A DNA stretch of 40,970 nucleotides, taken from assembly GCA_027575765.1 (NCBI GenBank), contig JANBPT010000364.1, forward strand, positions 1 to 40,970, read 5' to 3'. Below are positions 26,801 through 38,200 of the stretch, piece by piece (the stretch's first letter is position 1; each line of letters starts with the position of its first letter). Below the pieces are notes generated by a model, which was not told the origin of the DNA, searched no databases, and saw only the letters and a program-made list of their open reading frames with translations. Origin of the DNA: Tieghemiomyces parasiticus (Eukaryota > Kickxellomycota > Dimargaritomycetes > Dimargaritales > Dimargaritaceae). The translations under genes and the position numbers were made by a program.

Positions 26801-28630
26801 GTCCGTCCGCCAACAGGATAACACAGATGTCGATGTTATTGGGCACCAGTATCAAAATTTCATTGGGGCCGAACTCAAGCAGAAAGGAGGGGGGGATGAG
26901 GACGGCGAGGAGGCAGATGAGACTCTACTACGAGCGGCGGGAGGAGGAGGTGGCGTTGCGGACTATAACCCCCCCCTCCACACATCTTTTAATTGGAGGA
27001 GAAGGAGGGGATACGTAGAGCACGCAGTTGACTACTCGCGTGGTAGCGATATTGCCGAACACCCTGTTCTAGCCACGCGGAATCCGGACGTCGTTGCTGT
27101 GGCCACCTACGTTCGTCTCAGACCCCTTAAAAAGTCCGTCGCGAAGAATCGGCGCGAGACGCGGACAGGGGAGCCTCGTATTGCTAGCTATTCGGCCACC
27201 CCTCCTCTCCCTTCAGCTTCCCAGTCACCTATGCGCTCGTCAACGGGGTGGGGATGGATGTAGGGTTTCGCGTACACCTTACATTGCTACACTTGTACTT
27301 TTTAATGTCAAGCAGCATCTGACGCGATCATCAGACCACACTTCACCCTATTTTCGTTAGGACCTTACCAGTCTTCCGAACAGGAGGGAAGGGGGAAGGG
27401 TGTCAGCATTCTCGGGAACACGAGGCATCTGGCTGCCTCTCGGGGTACTCTCATACTAGAAACGGAAGGAAAGGGGAAGCGACAGCCCAGAAGGCTGGAA
27501 GAGGGCAGGGAAGAGACGTTTCACCGATTGACCCCCCTATCCCGTAAAACTGCCCTGAATACTGCCCCTGACAGGAATTCCGTCTCACCACCATTCATAG
27601 ATAGACCCCCGAGGAATTTGTGGCTGGTGCCCCTGCACAATCTGTCATCGCTCATGCCGAACGGATGCGATAAATACAATAAGCACGCGCTGAATCTGGC
27701 CAATTTGTCTCACTGGTGCATCGGACGGCGATGGGAGCGGTAGATTAAGGAAGCTAGCCGGAATTCCGATGGCAGAGCCTAACTGCGTACATGTCCAAAG
27801 AAAAGAAAGGGGGGGGGAGCGGAAGCGTTAGGGGATGGGTAGATGTGTCGAAAGTAGCCAATACCTGGTGCGCTGGTCGTAATCATTTAGGATTTGTTCA
27901 CCATATGTGGGACTCTTAACGTCGGTAGCGTGATTGACATAGTTGTGGGGGGGGGGCACCGCCATGTGGAAAAACTCAAACGCACACATAGTGGCCCCCC
28001 GCCCGATAAATCAATTTTGGGGTATGCTTGCCCTCCAGCCCTATGAGTGGTGTTTATAAATCCGATGGTCATTGATACTGTTGCTAGGTGTTCCCAGACG
28101 GATGGAAACCTAACCGCCGACCTCCGGGCCCCATAGGTTAACCTGGTGGTGGGCTCCGGTTAGAACCGATCGCCTCGATTACCGGACTGTCGACAACCGA
28201 ACACTTGCTCCATGTGCGTGCCTCTACGCACGGGAGAGGATGGTGCAACGAGCCTGATAAGGAAGATAAAGAGGGGACGAGGGGGAGGGGAAATGCGAAA
28301 CGGTAGCGTGAGAGAGGTGGGGATAATGCGAATTACTTGGATAGGACCGCGTGGTGGCTCAGAAACCCTCAACATGTCAAGTAGCGATGGGCTGGATTTT
28401 TTCAGTATTTTTACTTTGCTATACAAAGATGATCTTTGAAAAAAAAACAAGTGAAGCGAAAGCTGGCTTCTGAAGAGAAAGGACACTTTAAACGCCGAGC
28501 GGCACCTACCTCCTTATCAAATGAGATGAATTGATTTGTGGAAGCTTCTGAAGAGATGGTTAGGGTGCACACCCCTTACGGATATCTGGTCTAAGGGGAT
28601 GAATGGGAGCATGGCGCTAACGGTTGGCGA

Positions 28631-28674
28631 GGGGGGGGGGGGGTAAACACATACACACACACACACATATATAC
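28631..28674. repeat. Thirteen-G run followed by an AC/AT microsatellite
   Basis: Thirteen G at 28631-28643, then (AC)7 at about 28653-28666 running into a short AT repeat. Seen directly; simple-sequence DNA in a non-coding stretch. Confidence 0.9.
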
Positions 28675-31600
28675 ATGATAGAAATTCCGACGCTGTTCGG
28701 TGAAAATTTGGCATGGGTTATGAATGTTGTAAGGCAATACCTGGCACGCACTGGGAGGGGAAGGTAGCCACTGTCTCACCAAACGAAGTGAATGTAAAAA
28801 AAAATCCAGCATAATGATATCGCAGGCTCGACGCAGCACGGATCGTTAGGGAGGAAGGGGGGGGGCTTCCTTCCCTTCGGGGTTCCCAAAACGCTGACTG
28901 TTCACTACTCTACTACTGCTGTGGTTTGTATGAGCATTCTATGAGGTGTTTTTGCCGCCTTACCTGGCATGCTGCAGAGTCATCAGAGCCCCTGAGTTGG
29001 AAAATTCCAAACTTTCTACAGATGGCGGTCCGATAAAAGAAAGTGGGGTAGACTTGACTTTAAGGTAGATGAGTAAGGAGGGGGGAGGGAGAGGCAGTGA
29101 AGGGTGTAGCGTGCTTGCAACGCCTCTCCGTCTCCACCCTCCTTCCATCATCCCTTCTCCCCCACCTAACCTCTCAATACACGGGGCGAACGAAGGTCCT
29201 AGCGGCAAAATTCATAACAAACAACCTCGGATGTTAATGCAGGGTGTGACCATTCCTTGGATATATTTGGTGTGGTACCGCTGGGCAAAGTACTGAGCGG
29301 TGTGACCTCGAAGCGCACCCCAGGTGTATTAAGGCTTAGAGAACCTAGGGAGTCGGGCCTTTTAATGAGAGAGGAGGGTGAGTGGGTGGATGGGCGGTCA
29401 TGGAAACGGCGGAATGCTTAGGCCACCGTACTGCTCGTTGAACCGCAGGTTCATGTGCATACGATAAGGGTCTGCCTCATGGTGCAGCCGCTGGAATGTT
29501 CGATGGGTACACCACGGTAAGCATGAGAAAGGTTGACATCTACCGAGTTCTAGACGCTCTTAATGCGCGGTGGTTGATAAATTGCCTGACTGAATTCTTG
29601 GCTGGTACACGTCCGTGGTAGCCAAGGCTCGCTCCTAGTGACGCGGTTAGGGCTCAACTCTAACACCTTAGGAGGCCACCGGTAATCGCCAACCATCATA
29701 GGGTAGAGAGATAGTCGGTCGTTTGGCTACTTAATTTGGCCTGTGGCTTATATGAAACCCCCTAACTGGAAAATTGCGTGATTAAGAGTATCTAACGCAT
29801 ACCACTCCCCCCAGGGCACTGAACAGAAGCTCCCCCCCTCTCTCCACCCGAGCACCACCAAACAACGCCGTCTGATTGATCTACACGACACCATCCACTC
29901 CAATAGAGCCGGCGGGAGCAAGTTCAGCCGGATATACGCTTCGCTGGTCGCGGTGATAGGTCGGAATAAGTTGAGCCGCGTGAAAAAAATAATATACTCA
30001 GCGAGTGCGAGGTTAGAAATGGGAAAGGAAGGGAAGGTAGGCCATCCAGTAGTAGTGGCATGGCGTGCTAGATAGATCTCTAAGGGCAGTTCGTATAATG
30101 CTTGGGCCCGGCCTTCTTATGGGCTCCTCCCAAACAGGACATCCATGCACAGAGGTATAGCATGCTGTTAGATTGGTGGATAGCTGGCCGACCTAGCAGG
30201 TCATGACGAGGAGGAGACCATCAAAGCTCCCTCCATCTCCAGAGGACCCAGCTTTACTTCTCCGAATGCCAGCTATGGGGTGCCTATGGAGAGGTGAACC
30301 TTAGCGTCCGTTTCAGACACCTACCACTACAACAGCCCGACCCTACTGCGACTGACCGAGCGGCGCCAGCACACTCGGTGAGGGTTAGTTAGCAAGGCCG
30401 ATCATATTCCTTATTTTGGGTCATGCACCCTGATCACGGCCGGCTGAGCTAAACGCGTACGTCCGTCAAGCGGCAATTCAGGCCGATTAGCCTGATCAAA
30501 AACAAAGAAGTATAGGCAGCTTCACACAGTGAGCGTATGAACTTTCCGTCTATCCGATGCGCCTTGCGTGTCAAGGTGAGAAATGGAAACCGAACGTGAT
30601 CCTGGCGTCTCACCACTTGGGGGTACACGGTGCTGGTTTAGGGGTCGGAGCGATTGGCCCTAGAGGTGTAGGACCCAGCTGGCGTGAAGGGGTGCCCGCT
30701 TCAAATAGACCACGGATGAGCACCCTGGGATCGTCCGACCTGAGGTGACAGGATGGACCACTACTTACGGTCCCCCACCTTGTCTTTATGGCCAGCTCAG
30801 CGTGTCATCCCACCTCGATGAACAATATGTCTTATTACCAGTAATGGGGTGTAGAGGTGGGCTGACAAGAACGCTAAGGATGGGCGTCGGTGAGGAAAAA
30901 AAAAGGATAGTGGATCGGCCAGACGGCGAGCCACCTGCCGAGCCAATCCCCAGTCGTTTCATCCAACCCGCCGCCATCCCCCCGGCTCCGAATCCCAGCC
31001 TTCGTGCGCTGACTCTCAAGGATAACTTGTGCATCAAAGAAAGGTGGCCAGAAACGGCTAAGCACAAGTATGGTGCACGGGAGGGTCATGTTCACGGCAG
31101 TGGCCTAGGTAAGGGAGGATCCTCCTCTCCGTCCCCTTCACTTGGTCAGGAATAAGCGAAAATATATATGTATAGGTGGGGAGAGGGATCGGCTACGATT
31201 CCGACCGCACTGTCGCAACCCCGTGATATTGGATGTCCGACTCCAGGGTCAGTTGGTCAGGCTGTATAGTGGCGGGTGAGTGAGTGAGTGTATAAATGTG
31301 AGTGCGCGAGTGTTCATGACGTAGAACTTTAGCCCAGGTGGTCAGTTGAAAAACACTGTGGATGGGGGGAAAAAGTCGCAAGCGGCATCGGCTTGAACGG
31401 GCCCGAGCGGAGGAAGCTGCCAAACTGAACCTGAGGGTGGTGGTGGGTTGGAATTCCCCGGTGGACCAAGTCTGGCAGGTGGGTAGGTCTGCAGCCCCCC
31501 CCCCGAATGCCGTTAGGCCCCGCTGGTTCCTGGCCGGTTTCTCAAAATGATAGCTCCGCCTGGTGATAACGAGTTTTATCTATTAATAATTGTAGGGCTT

Positions 31601-33687
31601 GAGTCTGTTGGGTGGTCCAAGGAGTGGGCCTTGGCGTTAGTTTAGAGTGTACCTTGCAAGTCTGCTTAGCCGCGGTATCTCTTGCTAGTATACAGCGCCG
31701 CGTCAGGGTGTGAGTGTGTCTGCTAGTGTAGTCCAGGAACTTACGTCGTCAGGGGATGTGTGAGTACGACATGGGTACAAACCTCCATCCGTACTTGGCT
31801 GCTAGGCAGGCTTCGCCAACTAAACGCAGTACACCGTTAGCTATGGGCGAGGTTGACAGTGGCTTCGAACGGTGCAACACCCCTTCGGTGCCCAGTACGA
31901 TTAAGAATCCAGTACCCAGTATGTCGCCCGCACTTCGCCTCGCCATCCGGGCCTCCCTTTCCAGAACCTCTCTAGCCACATCGTCCGCTTGGCAGTGCCC
32001 TTGCTGGGAGTCACCGGGTGGACGCTTCGGTAGAATGAAACGCCTCGGGGGTACATGGCAGCGGGCGGGGTGGTAGCAAGGTCATTCATCAGCTGGTGGT
32101 CAGCGCCCACCCCATATCTGTCCAGGCCCTCATACTGTAACTACGTGCAGTTTAAAGGACAGTCCCATGTTAGTGCCTTCAAACCGCCCAGATTCGTCCG
32201 TACTAATATACCTTGGTTGAGACAGTCATTGGGCTTCGGCTGTCAGGGTTGAAGCCTCGTTGCCACTCTCGATTCCCCCTGACTTTAAAGCCAGGCGAGC
32301 CCTGCCTGGAGTTACAGCCAATGGACCCACCCGAGGTACCGAAGCTGGCTGGCATGGCTGCGCTGCCACCGCCGCAGTCTAGCCGGACAGGCGTACCGTG
32401 TCCACTCCACCGGAGTCACCCTGGGTGACATGGCGAAGCAACCCCAAGTCATTTGGACGGAATCCGATTTGAGGGACACGGCGGGCTGGCGGGTGTGGTT
32501 GTCACGGTATCGGCACGAATCCAGTGCAAGTAGCCACCGGAGTGGATGGCTCAACCCTGAGCCGGGCGCTAGATAATGTCTCACCCGGCTCTTTGTTCTT
32601 CCCACCGCCTATCCACCGCCATCTCCGCCCTTTCCGGTTTCGGGGTCTGGGCCACCATCAGCCCGACATGCCTTCTCGACAGGCTCGGGTGCGCTAAGGG
32701 CTGACAGCGAGGACGCAAAGAGCCACGTACCTTAGACCGTGGGGAAATGGAGGGCTCGGTAGCCAACGATGGCTACGCTGAAAACCTCCTCCCGCCATGC
32801 AGCCCTGTATTCGCTTAACAGCTTGTGCTCGGCGTTACGAGTGCGAGGTGGATCCTGGCCGCGCGGACATTGTCTGTGGGCAGAGGCGCTCCAGGTGGAG
32901 CCGCGGTGGTGGGGCTAGGCCCGCCATCGTCATCGGCCACACCTCCCACCCCAGTCGTGCGTCACTTGTCGGGTCTTGGCCTGCTTGACGCGTCGACCTG
33001 TATTGGGCAGCACCGGAGAAGATGAAGGGGGGGGCGGTGGATGTCGAAGGAATCAATGCGGGGGACTCTGCCGCTAGGTTTGGCGGGCGACGGCGAGGGA
33101 GGTTGTATAGGACGTCCACAGGGGCGGGCGGGTGGTGGTGCCCGGCATCCTTCTTATTCAGTGGTAAGGGGCAGTAAGCCGCGGCCCGTCGCCGTCTGGA
33201 CCCGGTGCTATCCCTTATCCCTCCGGGGAACTGGCCAACACCACCGGCGCGTGGCCTTCGCCAGTCCTAGCCGACCATAGGCCAGATAACTGGCCGAGGA
33301 ATCCCCCGGCGACCGGCCAGCCTCCACCAGTGTGGCTTAGCTCGCAGATACCCCAAGGGCCAATCCCAGCCGTGGAGCCTGGCCACTCTCCCACTTCTCC
33401 AGACCTTTCCCTGGCCGCGGATTGGTGGCTGGAGGGAGCGGCCTAAAAAGGGTGTAGGTCATGCCAGTGGGTCCCTCCCCGTTTTCGCTGTCAACCTCCC
33501 CCTCCCTCCACCCCACAATATGGACGCCGAGCAAGAATGCCTTGCGCCGAAGCCCCGCCATGCCTGTATGTCCTGGCCGCCTGGTGCGCGTTATGAAGAG
33601 GAAGGCACCAATCCGGTCCATTGTAGGGTACGTCGGGGCGCCCGCCTCCCCCTCGCCTGGCAGGTGGCTCCCTGTGCTGCATGGAGA

Positions 33688-33727
33688 GGGTGGGTGGTGT
33701 GGGAGTTGGGGAGGAGGAGGCGCCTCC
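33688..33727 (+). other. Predicted G-quadruplex motif followed by a 12-bp palindrome
   Basis: Four G tracts (33688-33690, 33692-33694, 33701-33703, 33708-33711) with loops of 1, 6 and 4 nt fit the standard G3+N1-7 rule. Immediately after comes the perfect palindrome GGAGGCGCCTCC at 33716-33727. It lies about 400 bp upstream of the PMA1 TATA box. Folding and function are inference. Confidence 0.6.
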
Positions 33728-33867
33728 CCTCCCATTGCCACTGCCACCGCCGCCGTTGCTATGGCATCGCGTTCCCCCCTCCGCCTCCCTTCCCCCGCGG
33801 TGGAAGGCGAGAAGGCTGGCCACCCGATCTCTTTTCGCCCAGTTGGAGGAGTCCAGGGTACATGTGC

Positions 33868-33881
33868 GTGTGTGTGTGTGT
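33868..33881. repeat. (GT)7 microsatellite
   Basis: Seven GT units, about 250 bp upstream of the PMA1 TATA box. On the opposite strand it makes a Thr-His repeat in a long spurious frame. Confidence 0.9.
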
Positions 33882-34127
33882 AGTGGCGGCGGGTTAAGGG
33901 GCCGAGGCCTCTGGCGACGAAGGGGGGGGGGGTGGATGACGGAAATGGGGGTGCATGACTGGACCAGAGATAACCATCGTCCCCCATTTGCGGAATATGT
34001 CCTCGCCCCTCCCACTCCCCCGGCGAATGGTGTCGTCGAGGATCAATGCGCGGGTCGCGCAGGCGGCTACGCGAGTCAGGAGGCATAGATACACACCTCC
34101 TATCCCGGATGTCGGCCCAAGGGGTGG

Positions 34128-34139
34128 TATATATAAAAA
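34128..34139 (+). promoter_or_regulatory. TATA box of PMA1
   Basis: TATATATAAAAA is a strong match to the TATA consensus on the plus strand. It is followed by CT-rich sequence (about 34150-34215), the usual setting of transcription starts in highly expressed fungal genes. It is 1.15 kb upstream of the PMA1 start codon, implying a long or spliced leader. Confidence 0.7.
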
Positions 34140-34480
34140 CCTCACGATCGCTCCATCCTTATCCCCATCCCTCGGACACTTTGCTTTAGGCTCTCTTATC
34201 TTTATTATCCCCCTGCAATTTCTTTGACACGGGCTCTTGTGCGGCCACTTCTATTTCCAACCCACGCCACTACTCTCCTCTGCCTATCACGGCTTGTGTC
34301 TGGTCCGTTCAACTGACCATCAGACCCTTGTCGTTGTGTCGAAGGTGTGTATTTCCCCCCCTCTTTCGAACTCTCCCGGCTCCCACTACATCTATTCCAG
34401 TCTTTGACCCCCCGCCCACTGCAAAAAGCCAGCACTAGAGTGCACCACTACTGTTTGTCGTTCTACACGACCCGTGTAAG

Positions 34481-34888
34481 GTAAGCCCGTGTTTCGTCTT
34501 GTACTGCTTTCTATTTTTGGTCGTCGCTAGCGAGCGTTGCACTGAACGGTTGTGTGCCCAAGCTGTTTCGGGCGGTGGTTGGTGGTTGAGGAAGCGAGAG
34601 AGAGGGCTTGTGGGTGTCACTCACTGCTCGACAGCGGCCCTCCACCTCACGTTTCCACCCCTGGGGGTTAGTGCTCTCGGGTTTTCCTGAGCATACAACC
34701 TTCTAACCTGTGGTTGGTCTTCCTAAGCGGGTTTCACCTTTGGGAAGGTACATGCGGGAGGGGGGGTGGGCAAAGGATACGCAGTCTGCAGCCCCTGGCC
34801 CTCCCTACCTAACCATCACCACCTCTAGTTCCATCCCTTGGCCTCCCCTTGATTTTTAGCCCGCTCTGCCCCTTTTCCTAACTTGCAG
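34481..34888 (+). other. Candidate 5'-UTR intron of PMA1
   Basis: A donor-like AAG|GTAAGC at 34481 and an acceptor-like CTAACTTGCAG ending at 34888 could remove 408 nt of the leader. The branch-like CTAAC sits very close to the acceptor, so alternative acceptors further down (CCAG ending 35244 or TAG ending 35254) are also possible. They would also remove the upstream ORFs. Inferred from splice motifs only. Confidence 0.4.
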
Positions 34889-34920
34889 CGGTCTGGCCGC
34901 CGCTCGCGCTTCTCCTCTTT

Positions 34921-34998
34921 ATGATGCTTTGTTTCGGCCCTAATTTCTACCGCAGCCTACGCGAAGTAGCTCTGTTTGATGCTCCTCTCGCCATTTAG
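34921..34998 (+). other. Upstream ORF of 25 codons in the PMA1 leader
   Basis: ATG ATG at 34921 opens a 25-residue frame ending in TAG at 34996-34998. If the leader is not spliced past this point, ribosomes would meet it before PMA1. It overlaps the start of the next upstream ORF. Confidence 0.4.
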
Positions 34999-35254
34999 CC
35001 TGTTCCCTCTACCGCGCCGTTCCCCAACCAAACAGGCCCGATTCGTCGTGGCCTTCTCTGCGTTGGTGACAGCCCTCTGTCACATTCACCTTCTTTTCCT
35101 CTCGTCGCCCTTGCACCCGTTCACGTCAGCCAGTGCTCCACCACAACCGCTTTCTAACCTGCTTCGTATACCCCTCTCTCCCTCCTCATCGTTACACCGC
35201 ATCCTGTGCTACCTGTATCACCTTAGAAACCCGCCTCGTTTCCAGCTCTCGTAG
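34979..35254 (+). other. Upstream ORF of 91 codons in the PMA1 leader
   Basis: The ATG at 34979 opens a Leu/Ser/Pro-rich 91-residue frame that stops 22 nt before the PMA1 ATG. It mainly reflects translation of CT-rich leader DNA, so a functional peptide is unlikely. Its presence argues that transcripts start downstream or that the leader is spliced. Confidence 0.35.
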
Positions 35255-35276
35255 TCTGACTGTGCCCACCGTCGCC

Positions 35277-38200
35277 ATGTCCGAACACGACGAGACCATC
35301 CGGGCCGAGAGCTCGCACCATTCGGAGAAGGCCCCTGCGCCTCGTCACGAAGCCATCAACGTCAACGGCATGAACCTGGCCGTCGAGGACCTGTACGACA
35401 AGGAAAAGTACGACCTTTCGACCATGGACACCTCCGACGTGTTCACCCTGCTCCAGACCTCGCCCAAGGGCTTGACCGACCAGGACGTGGCTACCCGCCT
35501 CGAAAAGTTTGGCCACAACCGTCTGGAACAGAAGGAAATCAACCCCATACTTCAGTTCCTCTCCTTCATGTGGAACCCTCTGTCTTGGTAAGTTAACAGC
35601 CGATCCTTTTCTTCGCGGTCTGCTTGATTGCCCCTTCCCAGCACGGACTTTATCTTTCAAACTTCGCAGGATGCAGGAAGGTCCGTGTGTATACAGATAT
35701 TCGGCGTGTGTGTGAAGGGGAGAGTGTAAAGAAGGCCGCTCATGGGTTACATGTTTTCCCTGGTGTACCACCGGCCATAGTGAAGGAAGGTGATGGCAAA
35801 GGGTAAAGGGTCCGCCGGTATAACCGCGGTGCTCCTCCCGCTCAACTTTCCGCTGTCTTCCTCCCCTGTGTCCTACACAGCCCTGATCTGCGCACTCCCC
35901 CCCCCCCCGCTCTATCCTAGAGTAGCCACCGGCCACTCTTTTTCCTCGGAAGTGGGTGGTAATGGGACTAGGCCGCCTTTGGGATATACGTGTGTGGTAT
36001 ATGGGGAGGGGGTCCTTGCCCCCCCCCACACGCCCTTTGTATTATTTTCTGTGCCTTCAATTTTCTACCACGCCCTACTAGGTTGACTACCAATCGTGCT
36101 TGACCTCTGGCGCCCAACGCCGTTGGTTTCCCACCTTGGTCCTGGTCTAACGTGGGAACTGCGGTCATGGCACTGTCTGGTAAAGGAAAGGGGGTTTGGC
36201 GGCAGCCAATCCGAAGGCTCACCTGCAGCCCCCTGCCTTCGACCCTGACGGTACATTTTACTCTGTCGGCCCCATTGGTTGCCGATTATGATGATTTACT
36301 AGGGCCGCTTATTCCGGGCCTTGTGGGCTGGTTAATGCCACGCGGACAATTTATAGGGGATACATGTTGCAGGCGAGGGGAGGGCGTCCTGCCGGCGGGT
36401 AGTGTGCGCCGCTGGACGGGTCTTCACTTTTCACCTGGCAACACCCTTCCCCCCTTCCGTGTCTATCCACCACGCCCCAGACGCAGTCTTTTGGTCACCT
36501 TCATCCTCCTCCGCCTATTGGATGCAGTCCTTCCTTCCTTAGTTTACGCCACATGTAATCCCTGCCCCCTCAATCGATACTAACCCAACCTCCTCCCCCT
36601 GCGATGCATTTATCCCATCCTTTTCCCCCCTTCCCTCCACAGGGTCATGGAGGCTGCCGCTATTGTGGCCATCGCTCTGAGTAACGGCCAGGGCGAGCCC
36701 CCGGATTGGCAGGATTTCGTTGGTATCGTTCTGCTGCTGCTCGCAAACTCGTGCATCGGGTTTTACGAGGAACGCCAGGCCGGTAACGCCGTCAAGGCTC
36801 TGATGGCCGCCCTCGCCCCCCAGGCCAAGGTGCGCCGTAACGACACTTGGGTCGTCATTGAAGCCTGTGACCTGGTCCCCGGTGACGTGATTGGCGTGAA
36901 GCTCGGTGACATTGTCCCCGCCGACGCACGGCTTATCGTGTCCAACAACACCTCCATCGACCAGGCTGCCCTGACCGGCGAGAGTCTGCCCGTCGGCAAG
37001 GAGGTCGGCGACGAGATCTTCTCCGGTTCCACCGTCAAACAGGGCGAAGCTGAGGCTGTCGTCATTGGTACCGGTTCCAACACCTTCTTTGGCCGCGCCG
37101 CCTCCCTCGTGCAGAGCGCTGGGGACGACATTGGTCACCTGCAGACTGTTCTGGCTAAGATCGGTAACTTCTGTATCATCAGTATCGCCATTTTCCTCGT
37201 CGCTGAGATCTTTGTCATGTACCCTGGCTTCAAGTACCGGTACCGCCGCGGTATCAACAACTTGCTTGTGCTCTTGATTGGTGGTATCCCCATTGCCATG
37301 CCTACCGTGCTGTCTGTCACCCTCGCCATGGGCGCCAAGCAGTTGGCCGAACACAAGGCCATCGTGACCCGCATCACTGCCATTGAGGAGCTGGCTGGTG
37401 TCACCATCCTGTGCTCAGACAAGACCGGTACCCTCACCCTCAACGAGCTGACCATCGACAAGCCCACCGTCAAGCAGTACTCGCACTTTAGCGTTGATGA
37501 GATCATCCTGCTCTCCGCCTACGCCTCCCGCATCGAGCACCAGGACGCCATCGACACCTGCGTCGTGGGCTCCCTGCCTGACGCCAAGCTGGCCCGCGAG
37601 GGTATCGAGGAGATGGACTTCCGCCCCTTCAACCCCGTCGACAAGCGTACCGAGGCCACCTACCGCCGCCTGTCCGACAACACCGTCCACCGCGTGACCA
37701 AGGGTATGTCTTCGGTCGTGCTGAACCTGTGCACCCGCAACAAGACCGAGGAGCAGATTAAACAGATGACCGCCGACGTGGACGAGTACGCCATGCGCGG
37801 TCTGCGCGCCCTGGCCGTCGCCTACGAGGAGGTGCCCAGCGGCAACCCCGAGGGCGAGGGCTCCGGTTTTGAGCTGATCGCCCTGCTTCCCATCTACGAT
37901 CCCCCGCGTCACGACACCAAGGAGACCATCGACCGCGCCCAGGAACTTGGCGTCAAGGTCAAAATGGTGACGGGTGACCAGCTGGCCATCGCGAAGGAGA
38001 CCGGCCGTCGTCTGGGTATGGGCGACATTATGTTTAACACCAAGGTGCTCAAGACCGGACCCCCGCCCGGTAGCGGCTGGGAGGACGTGGACCAGATGGT
38101 GCTTGAGGCCGACGGTTTCGCCGGTGTGTATCCCGAACACAAGTACGAGATTGTCGAGCGCCTGCAGAACATGGGTCACCTGACCGCCATGACGGGTGAT

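Larger units (their letters stand above)
23886..34100. other. Gene-poor block of about 10 kb upstream of WDR81-like gene and PMA1
   Basis: I cannot support a gene here. Open frames of 60-160 codons occur on both strands at about the density expected by chance. Examples are 26784-27263 plus, 30745-31155 plus, and 29782-30075 plus, which has no ATG near its start. None shows a domain I recognise. The block carries several G or C homopolymers of ten or more (24285-24296, 27947-27956, 28631-28643, 31495-31504, 33922-33932), an AC repeat and a GT repeat. No terminal repeats, reverse transcriptase or transposase motifs, or tRNA B boxes were seen. The left end should hold the WDR81-like promoter and the right end the distal PMA1 promoter. 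Confidence 0.55.

Noticed and set aside
29782..30075. 97-codon frame preceded by a good CCAG acceptor, with a Lys/Arg-rich translation
   Set aside because: No family recognised, no upstream exon found, and open stretches of this length are expected about ten times in the block by chance.
33337..34086. 249-codon minus-strand frame upstream of PMA1
   Set aside because: Three other long frames overlap it on both strands. It translates a GT microsatellite and G/C runs, is Pro/Arg/Gly-rich and has no domain. The openness reflects base composition.
35223..36029. 268-codon minus-strand frame across PMA1 exon 1 and intron
   Set aside because: Half is an antisense shadow of exon 1, and the rest crosses low-complexity intron sequence.
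36288..36294. C-box-like ATGATGA in the PMA1 intron (possible box C/D snoRNA)
   Set aside because: No CTGA D box at a suitable distance and no terminal stem were found.
36152..36583. 143-codon frame inside the PMA1 intron
   Set aside because: Flanking exons join without it, it has no domain, and it begins and ends without useful splice phases. A homing endonuclease was considered, but no LAGLIDADG or HNH motif is present.
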